NCBI GenBank assembly: GCA_031396205.1
Contig: JANNKH010000097.1
Span: 1 to 64,000, forward strand
Length of the DNA: 64,000 nucleotides
Source: CAISIP01 sp031396205
GTDB lineage: Bacteria; Pseudomonadota; Gammaproteobacteria; Burkholderiales; Burkholderiaceae_C
Direction of reading: 5' to 3'
Shown: positions 51,890-60,316 of the stretch, piece after piece
How positions within the stretch are numbered: the first letter of the stretch is position 1
How the letters are laid out: each line of letters starts with the position of its first letter
The notes under the pieces: model-generated
The model's database searches: none
What the model saw: only the letters and a program-made list of their open reading frames with translations
Told to the model about the DNA's origin: nothing
Translations under genes and position numbers: made by a program

Positions 51890-52831
51890 ATGCAGAACAA
51901 GTATTTCGCCCAGCTGGCGGCCTTGTCGATCCTGTGGGGAGCGACGTTTCTTTTTACCCGGGTTGCAACGCCAGCGATCGGGCCAAGCCTGACGGCTGCC
52001 GGCCGGATCGGCCTGGGCGCGGCGACGCTTGCATTGATCATGGCGTTCACCCGCCAGCGCTGGCCCTGGGAGCACTGGCGCGCACTCACCGTGCTGGCGG
52101 CGCTGAGTATTGCCGGACCCCATTTCCTGTTCGCCTGGTCGTCGCTGCATCTGCCAGCCGGCTACAGCGCCGTGCTCAGTGTCACATCGGTGATGTTCGG
52201 CACCTTCGCCTCGGCATGGCTGGGCGAAGACACACTCACCCGCTCAAAGGTGTTTGGTTGTATCGCCGGCTTCGCCGGCGTTGCGCTGGTGGTACAACTC
52301 GGACCGATGCGCCCAACGCCGGAACTGCTGGTGGCGGCCATGGTTGCGATCACCGGCTCGGCCTTGTCGGGCTCATCGGCCCCGATGCTCAAGCGTGCCA
52401 CCAAATACATGGAGCCACTGGCCATCACCGCAGCACTGCACGTGATCGGATTCGTGCTGCTGCTGCCCGGCGCCCTGTGGGCGCTACCGGAGGCGAAATT
52501 CACTGCGGGCGCCATGGTGTCAGTGGCCATCATGGGCATCTGCACCTCGGGCCTGGCCTACTGGCAATACATGCGCATCGTGCAGAAGGTCAGCCCGGTC
52601 GCGGCACTGAGTTCGACTTTCATGGCCACCCTCTCCGGCATCGTCTGGGGCCACCTGGTGCTGGATGAAAAGTTCTCTGGCGCCACCTACGCCGGCGGCC
52701 TGCTCGTGTTGGCCGCCACCGTGCTGGTAACCGGATTCAACCCGTGGCGGGCGAACGTGGTGGTGAAACCGCCGGGTCCCGATCCATCTGCACCGCCCGC
52801 AACGCGCACGCCGCCGCCACCAGCGCCATGA
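51890..52831 (+). CDS. EamA/DMT superfamily transporter (copy 2)
   Basis: A 313-residue ten-segment transporter paralogous to the one just upstream: LAALSILWGATFLFTRVATP against LVALSALWGSSFMLTRFAAP, and VALSSTFMATLSG against LALSSTFMITAFG-like sequence. The C-terminus has an extra Pro-rich tail (PPGPDPSAPPATRTPPPPAP). That tail is encoded in DNA that also encodes the C-terminus of the convergent MFS gene: the coding regions overlap by 95 bp tail-to-tail. Substrate unknown. Confidence 0.87.
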   Translation: MQNKYFAQLAALSILWGATFLFTRVATPAIGPSLTAAGRIGLGAATLALIMAFTRQRWPWEHWRALTVLAALSIAGPHFLFAWSSLHLPAGYSAVLSVTSVMFGTFASAWLGEDTLTRSKVFGCIAGFAGVALVVQLGPMRPTPELLVAAMVAITGSALSGSSAPMLKRATKYMEPLAITAALHVIGFVLLLPGALWALPEAKFTAGAMVSVAIMGICTSGLAYWQYMRIVQKVSPVAALSSTFMATLSGIVWGHLVLDEKFSGATYAGGLLVLAATVLVTGFNPWRANVVVKPPGPDPSAPPATRTPPPPAP

Positions 52832-53954
52832 CCATGCAGGCCCAGAACACACTGGGCAGGCCCAGACGCGAGCTGAGCAGCCCGCCGAACAGCCCCGCCA
52901 GTACGCCGGGCAGGCCATAGCCGATCACGGTATACAGGGCCTGGCCACGGCCGCGCAGCCGACCCGGGAAATGCCGGGCCAGCAAGGCGATGCAGCTGGC
53001 ATGGTGGGCCGCAAACGTGAAGGCATGGGCGATCTGGGCCAGCGCCATCAGCAACAGCACACCGGCGCCGGCCGCCGTCACCCCCATGCGCAGCGCCGTG
53101 ACGAGACCGCACACGACAAGCCACACCAATAATGGCAACCTGGGCAACCAGCGGCCCTGCCAATAGAACCAGCCGATCTCGGCCACCACCGACACCGCCC
53201 ACAACAGGCCAATCACCGTCTTGTCATGCCCGCTGGCATCCAGGTACAACGACAGGTAGATATAGACGCCCATATGCGACAGGATATGGAAGAACACTGC
53301 CGCAAAGAACCACCGCACCTGTGGCTGGCGCAGCACCGGCCACACCGAGACGCTGGCGGTCGGCGCATGGGAATGCTCACGCGTGTCCGGTAGCCGCCAG
53401 GCGCACAGCAGAACACCGGCCAACGTCAACGTCGTGGCAACCGGGAAGAACCGCATGCCAAAGCGGTCGAACCAGGCTCCGGCCAGCATGACCGTGACCA
53501 GGAATCCAAACGAGCCCCACATCCGCACCCGGCCATAGCGCCGCACATCGAATACGCCGGCGTTGCTGACCAGCAGCGCCAATGCGGCTTCGCTCATGGG
53601 CATCATGGCACTGGTATTGGTGAACGTGATCAGCAAAACGAGCGCAAGCCACCAGACGCCGGCATCGATCCAGAACCCGAACGACGCGACGAAGGCCAGG
53701 CCAGCGCCCAGACGCAGCAACCGCACCCGCTCGCCCGTGCGGTCGCTCAGTGCGCCCCAGGCATAGGGCGCAAACAGGCGCGTGGCCGCCTGCACCGACG
53801 TCAGCAGGCCGATGGCCAGCAATCCGATGCCCAGTTCATTGAGCCACAAGGACAGGTAGGGATTGAAGAATCCGATATGGGCGAAGTAGCTCGCCGAGAA
53901 GGCTGCAAACGGCAACAGCGGCCGCGCAACCGGCGCAGCCGCCGACGCGCTCAT
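52737..53954 (-). CDS. MFS transporter (MFS_1-like, nucleoside-permease-type)
   Basis: A 405-residue, twelve-segment permease of the MFS_1_like group (related to sugar/nucleoside proton symporters): FFNPYLSLWLNELGIGLLAI, PYAWGALSDRTGERVRLLRL in the loop between segments 2 and 3, and MWGSFGFLVTVMLAGAWFD. The ATG at 53952-53954 overlaps the aroC stop (ATGA), so expression is coupled to chorismate synthase. Its 3' end overlaps the EamA gene on the other strand. Confidence 0.87.
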   Translation of the reverse strand: MSASAAAPVARPLLPFAAFSASYFAHIGFFNPYLSLWLNELGIGLLAIGLLTSVQAATRLFAPYAWGALSDRTGERVRLLRLGAGLAFVASFGFWIDAGVWWLALVLLITFTNTSAMMPMSEAALALLVSNAGVFDVRRYGRVRMWGSFGFLVTVMLAGAWFDRFGMRFFPVATTLTLAGVLLCAWRLPDTREHSHAPTASVSVWPVLRQPQVRWFFAAVFFHILSHMGVYIYLSLYLDASGHDKTVIGLLWAVSVVAEIGWFYWQGRWLPRLPLLVWLVVCGLVTALRMGVTAAGAGVLLLMALAQIAHAFTFAAHHASCIALLARHFPGRLRGRGQALYTVIGYGLPGVLAGLFGGLLSSRLGLPSVFWACMVMALVAAACALRAVQMDRDPAVSPPRSPATG

Positions 53955-55066
53955 CGGGCGCCGGGAAGCGCGTCGGCATGGGCGCCGATCGGCGCCAGAT
54001 CGACCACCACGTCCGCGCACTGGGCGCGGTGGCGCAAGGCATGGTCCATCACCACGAGCGCCAGCATGGCCTCGGCGATCGGCGTGGCGCGGATGCCGAC
54101 ACACGGGTCATGCCGGCCCTTGGTGATGACCTGCGTGCTGTTGCCAGCGATGTCGATCGACTCGCGCGGCGACACAATGGAGCTGGTAGGCTTGATCGCG
54201 ACCGACACCTCCAGGTCCTGCCCGCTGGTAATACCGCCGAGCGTTCCGCCCGCGTTGTTCGATCGAAATCCATCGGGCGACAGGGAATCGCCATGCGTCG
54301 TGCCACGCTGGACTACGCTGGCGAAACCGGCGCCGATCTCGACCCCCTTGACCGCGTTGATGCCCATCATGGCGTAGGCGATGTCGGCGTCCATTTTGTC
54401 GAACAGCGGCTCGCCCAGCCCGACCGGGACACCATGGGCAGTGACGCGGATCCGCGCGCCGCAGGAATCGCCCGACTTGCGCAGGTTCTCCATGTAGGTC
54501 TCCAATCCGGACACGTCGGCAACAGGAGCAAAGAACGGGTTGTTCGGCACATGGTCCCAGCTCTCGAACACCAGGGCCAGTTCGCCGATCTGCGTCATGC
54601 AGCCGCGAAATACGGTGCCGTATTTCTGGAACAGCCATTTCTTGGCCACCGCGCCGGCCGCCACCATGGGCGCCGTCAGGCGCGCGGACGAACGGCCACC
54701 GCCGCGCGGATCGCGAATGCCGTACTTCTGGAAATAGCTGTAGTCGGCATGGCCGGGTCGGAAGGTCTGCAGGATGTTGCCGTAGTCCTTGCTGCGCTGG
54801 TCGGTGTTGCGGATCAGCAGCGCAATCGGCGTACCGGTGGTCTTGCCCTCGTACACGCCGCTGAGGATTTCCACCGCGTCCGGTTCATTGCGCTGGGTCA
54901 CGAATTTCGAGCTGCCCGGCCGGCGCCGGTCCAGATCACCCTGGATATCGGCCTCGCAGAGCGCCATGCCGGGCGGGCAGCCGTCGATGACGCAACCAAT
55001 TGCCGGGCCGTGGGATTCGCCGAAGTTGGTGACGGCAAACAGCTTGCCAAAGGTATTGCCACTCAT
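53951..55066 (-). CDS. aroC: Chorismate synthase
   Basis: A 371-residue enzyme of normal length that converts EPSP to chorismate with reduced FMN. Signatures: GESHGPAIGCVIDGCPPG at the N-terminus, RPGHADYSYFQKYGIRD with GGGRSSARLTA, and the C-terminal RGDSLSP-like region and KGRHDPCVGIRATPIAEA. It overlaps the CBS gene upstream (ATGA at 55063-55066) and the MFS gene downstream, so three genes are translated in series. Confidence 0.96.
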   Translation of the reverse strand: MSGNTFGKLFAVTNFGESHGPAIGCVIDGCPPGMALCEADIQGDLDRRRPGSSKFVTQRNEPDAVEILSGVYEGKTTGTPIALLIRNTDQRSKDYGNILQTFRPGHADYSYFQKYGIRDPRGGGRSSARLTAPMVAAGAVAKKWLFQKYGTVFRGCMTQIGELALVFESWDHVPNNPFFAPVADVSGLETYMENLRKSGDSCGARIRVTAHGVPVGLGEPLFDKMDADIAYAMMGINAVKGVEIGAGFASVVQRGTTHGDSLSPDGFRSNNAGGTLGGITSGQDLEVSVAIKPTSSIVSPRESIDIAGNSTQVITKGRHDPCVGIRATPIAEAMLALVVMDHALRHRAQCADVVVDLAPIGAHADALPGAR

Positions 55067-55521
55067 GGCGTTCCAGGAATGCCGTCTTCCTCGGGCCAGT
55101 CGCGGATATAGGCCTTGAGCATCTTGTTCTCGAAGTTCTGCGCATCCACGACCGCCTTGGCGACGTCATAGAAACTCACCACGCCCATCAGCATCGAGCC
55201 GTCCATCACCGGCATGTAGCGCGCGTGTTGCTCCAGCATCATCCGGCGCACCTCATCGACCTCGGTTTCCATCGTACAGGTCAGCGGCGCATCATCCATC
55301 GCCGCCAGTACCGAACCAGTCCCGACCTGGCCACCATTGCCCACCACGGTCTTGATCACCTCGCGAAAGGTCAACATGCCCACCAACTCGCCCCGATCCA
55401 TCACGACCAGGGAGCCGATGTCCTTGTCCGCCATCGTGGTCACGGCCTGCGCCAAACGTTCGTCGGGATTGACGGTGAACAGCGTGCCACCCTTGACACG
55501 CAAAATATCGCTGACTTTCAT
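55063..55521 (-). CDS. CBS domain protein
   Basis: A 152-residue protein consisting of a tandem CBS pair (DERLAQAVTTMADKDIGSLV, then MLTFREVI; later EVDEVRRMMLEQHARYMPVM, then GVVSFYDVAKAVV). Such modules bind adenosyl compounds and regulate partners. The ATG at 55519-55521 has GGAG upstream. It is the first gene of the CBS-aroC-MFS unit. Partner unknown. Confidence 0.88.
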   Translation of the reverse strand: MKVSDILRVKGGTLFTVNPDERLAQAVTTMADKDIGSLVVMDRGELVGMLTFREVIKTVVGNGGQVGTGSVLAAMDDAPLTCTMETEVDEVRRMMLEQHARYMPVMDGSMLMGVVSFYDVAKAVVDAQNFENKMLKAYIRDWPEEDGIPGTP

Positions 55522-55702
55522 GCTGGTCTCCTCACAGTGAATATAGCCCACAATAAGGGCTTTTGCCGGGGCGTTCGGTGATGCTGGCAACGAATCATGC
55601 AGCCATCAGGCAGACGCCGCGCCAGGCTCGGTCTGCGGCCATTCTGGCGGCATGGCCGGTCCAAACCTACAACGACATCAGACCGTTACCTGGAGAACCC
55701 AC

Positions 55703-57016
55703 ATGCCTGGATATTCCGACCCTGGCTTTGACACGCTGGCGCTGCATGCCGGCGCCGCGCCGGATCCCGCCACCGGCGCACGCGCCGTGCCGATCCACCT
55801 GAGCACCTCGTTCGTATTCGAATCGAGCGAGCACGCAGCCGCCCTGTTCAACCTGGAACGCGCCGGCCATGTCTACTCGCGCATCAGCAACCCGACCAAT
55901 GCGGTGCTGGAGCAACGGGTGTCGGCCTTGGAGGGCGGCATTGGCGCGATCAGCACGGCCAGCGGCCAGGCCGCGCTGCACCTGACGATCGCAACCCTGA
56001 TGGGTGCCGGCTCACACATCGTCGCCTCGACCGCGCTCTACGGCGGCTCGCAGAACCTGTTGCACTACACGCTGCGGCGCTTCGGCATCGAGACCACGTT
56101 TGTGAAGCCCGGCGACATCGACGGCTGGCGTGCTGCCGTGCAGCCCAACACCCGGCTGTTCTTCGGTGAGACGGTCGGTAACCCGGGTCTGGACGTGCTC
56201 GATATCGCCACGGTTTCGGCCATGGCGCATGAGGCCGGCGTGCCGCTGCTGGTCGATTCGACCCTGACCACGCCCTGGCTGCTCAAACCGCTGGAGCATG
56301 GCGCCGATCTGGTCTACCACTCGGCCACCAAGTTCCTCAGCGGTCACGGCACGGTGATCGCCGGCATCGTCGTCGATGGCGGCAGCTTTGACTGGGCCGC
56401 CTCGCATGCCGCAAGCGGCAAGTTCGCCGAGCTGGCCGAACCCTACGAGGGCTTCCACAACATGGTGTTCACCGACGAGTCCACCGTCGGCGCCTTCCTG
56501 TTGCGGGCGCGGCGCGAAGGCCTGCGCGATTTCGGCGCCTGCCTGAGCCCACATTCGGCCTGGCTGGTGCTGCAGGGCATCGAGACACTGGGTCTGCGCA
56601 TGGCGCGGCACATGGACAACACCACCAAGGTGGTCGAGTTCCTGGCCGGCCACACGTTCGTCGCTCGCGTCGGCCATCCGCTGCTCGAATCGCACCCGAG
56701 CCATGCGTTGGCGCAAAAGCTGCTGCCGCGTGGCGCCGGCTCGGTCTTCAGCTTCGACCTCAAAGGCAGCCGCGAACAGGGCAAGGCTTTTGTCGACACG
56801 TTGCAGGTGTTCAGCCATCTGGCCAACGTGGGCGACTGCCGCTCGCTGGTGATCCATCCGGCCAGCACCACCCACTTTCGCATGAGCGACGAGGCATTGG
56901 CTGCGGGAGGTATCACGCAGGGCACGATCCGCCTGTCGATCGGCCTGGAAGACCCGGTCGACCTGCTCGAAGACCTCAAGCGCGCACTGCGCGCCGCAGA
57001 AAAGGCGGGTGCATGA
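55703..57016 (+). CDS. metY: O-acetylhomoserine aminocarboxypropyltransferase (MetY-type)
   Basis: A 437-residue PLP enzyme of the Cys/Met metabolism family, full length for MetY. PLP lysine Lys210 is in YHSATKFLSGHG; other features are SRISNPTNAVLEQRVSALEG and the C-terminal HPASTTHFRMSDE and LSIGLEDPVDLLEDL. It would convert O-acetylhomoserine and sulfide to homocysteine. TGGAG lies eight bases before the ATG. The TGA overlaps the ATG of the alpha/beta hydrolase gene, so a sulfur-assimilation enzyme leads an operon with a hydrolase and a P450. Confidence 0.92.
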   Translation: MPGYSDPGFDTLALHAGAAPDPATGARAVPIHLSTSFVFESSEHAAALFNLERAGHVYSRISNPTNAVLEQRVSALEGGIGAISTASGQAALHLTIATLMGAGSHIVASTALYGGSQNLLHYTLRRFGIETTFVKPGDIDGWRAAVQPNTRLFFGETVGNPGLDVLDIATVSAMAHEAGVPLLVDSTLTTPWLLKPLEHGADLVYHSATKFLSGHGTVIAGIVVDGGSFDWAASHAASGKFAELAEPYEGFHNMVFTDESTVGAFLLRARREGLRDFGACLSPHSAWLVLQGIETLGLRMARHMDNTTKVVEFLAGHTFVARVGHPLLESHPSHALAQKLLPRGAGSVFSFDLKGSREQGKAFVDTLQVFSHLANVGDCRSLVIHPASTTHFRMSDEALAAGGITQGTIRLSIGLEDPVDLLEDLKRALRAAEKAGA

Positions 57017-57822
57017 TGGAACTGCTCGTCAACAACAGCAGGACTTTCTGCTACACCGGCGGCAGGGCATTCGACCCCGCCAAGCCAACAGCCATATTTC
57101 TGCATGGCGTGCTCAACGACCACAGCGTCTGGATCTTGCAGACGCGCTACCTTGCGCACCACGGATGGAACGTGCTGGCACCCGACCTGCCAGGACATGG
57201 CAAGAGCGCTGGCGATCCACCGGCCAGCGTCGAGGCGGCAGCCGATTGGGTGCTGGCACTGATGGATGCCGCCGCTCTGGACAAGGCGGCGCTGATCGGC
57301 CACAGCTTCGGCGCGCTGATTGCGCTGGAGGCTGCAGCGCGGACCCCGCAACGCGCCAGCCACCTGGTGATGGTCGGCGTGGCATCGCCGATGAAGGTCT
57401 CGCCGGTGTTGCTGGAGGCGTCGCAGAACGACCCAGAGAAGGCCATTGCGATGGTCAACACCTTCTCGCACAGCACGCTGGCACCTCCGCCGTCCGCGCT
57501 CGGCCCCGGCAGTTGGCTGTATGGCGGCTCGCGGGCACTGATGCGCCGGGTGCTGGCCAGCAACCGCCGCGTCAATGTGTTCCATATCGGCTTTCTGGCC
57601 TGCGACCGTTATGCCGGTGCGGATGCGGCGATGCCCAAGGTAAGCGCGCCGACGCTGTTCATCCTTGGCGCGCAGGACCAGATGGCGCCACCCAAGGCAG
57701 CCCGGTCACTGGTGCAGGCGGCACGACGCGGCACGGTGGCGACGGTAACCGGCGGACACCAGATGATGCTCGAGTGCCCTGAAGAAGTGCTCGCTGCCAT
57801 GCGCGATTTTCTGCAACCATGA
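57013..57822 (+). CDS. Alpha/beta hydrolase
   Basis: A 269-residue hydrolase with the oxyanion strand IFLHGVLNDHSVW, DLPGHGKS, nucleophile elbow GHSFGAL (Ser), acid region LGAQDQMAPP (Asp) and the His in TGGHQMMLE. Cytoplasmic. It is coupled at both ends: with metY by ATGA at 57013-57016 and with the P450 gene by ATGA at 57819-57822. The substrate is unknown; ester hydrolysis before or after P450 oxidation would fit. Confidence 0.88.
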   Translation: MMELLVNNSRTFCYTGGRAFDPAKPTAIFLHGVLNDHSVWILQTRYLAHHGWNVLAPDLPGHGKSAGDPPASVEAAADWVLALMDAAALDKAALIGHSFGALIALEAAARTPQRASHLVMVGVASPMKVSPVLLEASQNDPEKAIAMVNTFSHSTLAPPPSALGPGSWLYGGSRALMRRVLASNRRVNVFHIGFLACDRYAGADAAMPKVSAPTLFILGAQDQMAPPKAARSLVQAARRGTVATVTGGHQMMLECPEEVLAAMRDFLQP

Positions 57823-59234
57823 CCGAGCGATCTGCCGCCACGCCTGCGATGAGCGACGAGCGTGCGCGGCACATCGCGAGCACGTTCGACCTGCGTGCGC
57901 TGCCGGCCGATTTCTACGCCAACCCTTACCCGGTCTATGACCTGCTGCGCGCCACCGAGCCGGTGCGCCTGATGCCCGACGGCAGTTGGTTCCTGACCCG
58001 CTACGCCGACCTGACCGCGGTCTACCGCGACGCCAGGACCTTCAGCTCGGACAAGAAGGTCGAGTTCGCGCCCAAGTATCTGCACGCACCCTGGCAGCCT
58101 GACGCGCGGCCGACGGCCGATGCACCTCTCAAGCCGTTCGCCGGACCGTCCCAGGAACGGCAGCACCCTCCCGCGGGGCCAGGCCAAGCCTGGGCTGGAG
58201 GCACTCTCTTCGACCACCACACCTCCAGTCTGGTGTTCAACGACCCGCCACTGCACACCCGGGTGCGCAAGCTGATCATGGGCGCGCTGACCCGGCGTGC
58301 GATCCGCGAAATGGAGTCCGGCCTGGTGACACTGGTCGATCAATTGCTCGATGCGATCGAGGCCAAGGGCGGCGGCGATCTGATCGAGGACTTTGCCAGT
58401 GCCATTCCAGTCGAGGTCATCGGCAACCTGCTGGGCGTACCGCATGCCGACCGCGCGCCGCTGCGCGGCTGGTCATTGGCGATCCTGGGTGCGCTGGAAC
58501 CGGCCCTGAGCGCCGAGCAAGAGGCGCTGGGCAATCGCAGCGTGGCCGAATTCATGGGCTACCTGAAGGACTTGATCGTGGACCGGCGACGCCATCCCGG
58601 CGACCCGCAACACGATGTGCTGACCCGATTGATCCAGGGCGAAGCCAACACCGACGGGCAGGACGGCGGCAGCTTGTCGGAGGCCGAACTGCTGCACAAC
58701 TGCATCTTCATCCTGAACGCCGGACATGAAACCACAACCAACCTGATCGGCAATGCGCTGGTGGCGCTGCAGGAATGGCCGGATGAAAAGGCAGGCCTGC
58801 TGATGCGCCTGGACCGCTACCGCGACGACCCGCCGACACAGGAAATCTACCTGGACTATGCGATCGACGAATTCCTGCGCTTCGAATCTTCGAACCAATT
58901 GGGCAACCGCCGCGCCACCGTCGCATGCACGTTGGGCGGTGTCGATCTACCTGCCGGTGCTCTGGTGACCTTGTGCATAGCCGCCGCGAACCGCGACCCG
59001 GCGCAGTTCGACCATGCCGAGCGGCTCGACCTGGTTCGGCGCGACAACCGGCACCTTGCATTCGGTTTCGGCATTCACCAGTGCGCCGGCATGAGCCTGG
59101 CACGGCTTGAGGGGCGGATCGCGATCGGGCGTTTCCTGGCGCGGTTTCCGTGCTACCGCCTGAGCGCCGCGCCCGTGCGCGGCGGGCGGGCGCGGTTCCG
59201 GGGGTTTCTGAAGGCGCCCTTCTGCACACACTGA
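57819..59234 (+). CDS. Cytochrome P450 with an internal repeat-derived insertion
   Basis: A 471-residue soluble bacterial P450. I-helix AGHETT at 301-306, ExxR at 351-354 (EFLR), heme loop FGFGIHQCAGMSLAR with ligand Cys422. Compared with usual P450s (about 410-430 residues), about 40 extra residues at 88-128, rich in Pro, Ala and Gly, lie before TLFDHHTSSLVFNDPPLHTR. Residues 115-129 are encoded by a GC-rich 43-bp element also found in livG. The insertion falls in the B-C region, which shapes the active site, and keeps the frame. No ferredoxin gene is adjacent, so redox partners must come from elsewhere. Confidence 0.92.
   Translation: MTERSAATPAMSDERARHIASTFDLRALPADFYANPYPVYDLLRATEPVRLMPDGSWFLTRYADLTAVYRDARTFSSDKKVEFAPKYLHAPWQPDARPTADAPLKPFAGPSQERQHPPAGPGQAWAGGTLFDHHTSSLVFNDPPLHTRVRKLIMGALTRRAIREMESGLVTLVDQLLDAIEAKGGGDLIEDFASAIPVEVIGNLLGVPHADRAPLRGWSLAILGALEPALSAEQEALGNRSVAEFMGYLKDLIVDRRRHPGDPQHDVLTRLIQGEANTDGQDGGSLSEAELLHNCIFILNAGHETTTNLIGNALVALQEWPDEKAGLLMRLDRYRDDPPTQEIYLDYAIDEFLRFESSNQLGNRRATVACTLGGVDLPAGALVTLCIAAANRDPAQFDHAERLDLVRRDNRHLAFGFGIHQCAGMSLARLEGRIAIGRFLARFPCYRLSAAPVRGGRARFRGFLKAPFCTH
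58163..58205. repeat. GC-rich repeat (copy 2), inside the cytochrome P450 gene
   Basis: A 43-bp element starting GCACCCTCCCGCGGGG and ending TGGAGGCACT. It is 34/43 identical to 14805-14847 with no gap. It includes the palindromic segments CCCGCGGG and CCAGGCCAAGCCTGG. It lies within the residues absent from typical P450s. Confidence 0.6.
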
Positions 59235-59368
59235 CGGCAAGACCCGGGTTGATGAGGGCTACAGGCCAAGGCCCGCGCGGCCCTGCGTAACACCAGTGAC
59301 AGGTTCGGAGTCGGCTTCAGGCCATACTGCGCCGCTCATCCATTCCACCCATCGCAACAGGAACCGCC

Positions 59369-60304
59369 ATGAACCGCGTCCTCGCCCATACCGGCGCCAA
59401 ATTTCCCATCATCCAGGCCCCGATGGGCTGGATCGCCCGGCGCCAGCTTGCCAGCGCCGTCTCGCGCGCCGGCGGCCTGGGCATCATCGAAACCTCGTCC
59501 GGCGAGACCGAGGCCTGCAACGCCGAGATCAGCTACATGGCCACGACGAGGTTGCCGTTCGGCGTCAACCTGCCGATCCGCTTCCTGAAGGACGATGCGA
59601 TGTTGCGCTTCGTCTGCGAGTCGGGCGTGAAATTCGTCACCACCTCGGCCGGCAGCCCGGCCAAGTTCATTGCGCCGCTCAAGGCGGCCGGCATTACGGT
59701 CTACCACGCCGTTCCAACGCTCGAACTGGCGCTCAAATGCGTCGATGCCGGCATCGATGGCCTGGTGGTCGAGGGTTCGGAGGGCGGTGGATTCAAGAAC
59801 CCGGAGGAGGTCTCCACCCTGGTGTTGCTGCAGGCGATACGGGCGAAGGTCGATGTACCCCTGGTTGCCGCCGGGGGCATCTGCGATGGTCGCGGCATGG
59901 CGGCGGCCTTTGCGCTGGGCGCCGAGGCGATCCAGATGGGCACCCGCTTTGTCAGCTGCGCCGAGAGCCCGGTCCATGCCAACTACAAGAACGCGATCAT
60001 CGGCGCAGATGCTACCGGAACCTGGGTGCTGAACAAGAGATCCACGCCCTGCATTCGGGCGCTGAAGTCGGAATTCACACAAGTGATCCATGAAGCCGGT
60101 GTGATGGCGCCCGATACATTTGCCGGTATCCGCCGTGTGTATTTCGAGGGCGACATGAACGCGGCGCCAGCGTTGGCCGGCCAGAGCGCCGGTCTGATCG
60201 ACTCGGTCAAAACCGCGCAAGAAATCGTCGACGAGACAGTGACCGGGTTCTTCGCCATCACGCGCCGCCTCGGACAGTTGGCTCTGGCGCAGACCTTCGG
60301 CTGA
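59369..60304 (+). CDS. Nitronate monooxygenase / 2-nitropropane dioxygenase-like FMN enzyme
   Basis: A 311-residue TIM-barrel flavoprotein of the NMO/FabK superfamily: FPIIQAPMGWIARRQLASAV at the N-terminus, VEGSEGGG at about residue 135, VPLVAAGGICDGRGMAAA, and ALGAEAIQMGTRFVSCAES binding FMN phosphate. It could oxidise alkyl nitronates or act as an enoyl reductase. It starts 134 bp after the P450 gene and may form a separate unit. Confidence 0.88.
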   Translation: MNRVLAHTGAKFPIIQAPMGWIARRQLASAVSRAGGLGIIETSSGETEACNAEISYMATTRLPFGVNLPIRFLKDDAMLRFVCESGVKFVTTSAGSPAKFIAPLKAAGITVYHAVPTLELALKCVDAGIDGLVVEGSEGGGFKNPEEVSTLVLLQAIRAKVDVPLVAAGGICDGRGMAAAFALGAEAIQMGTRFVSCAESPVHANYKNAIIGADATGTWVLNKRSTPCIRALKSEFTQVIHEAGVMAPDTFAGIRRVYFEGDMNAAPALAGQSAGLIDSVKTAQEIVDETVTGFFAITRRLGQLALAQTFG

Positions 60305-60316
60305 CGCGCGCCAGCG

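Noticed and set aside
53978..55111. A 377-codon plus-strand frame opposite aroC
   Set aside because: aroC on the minus strand has all chorismate synthase signatures; the frame is its shadow.
55522..55702. Possible SAM- or SAH-type riboswitch in the metY leader
   Set aside because: No conserved SAM-I, SAM-II or SAH aptamer core could be found in the 181 bp before metY.
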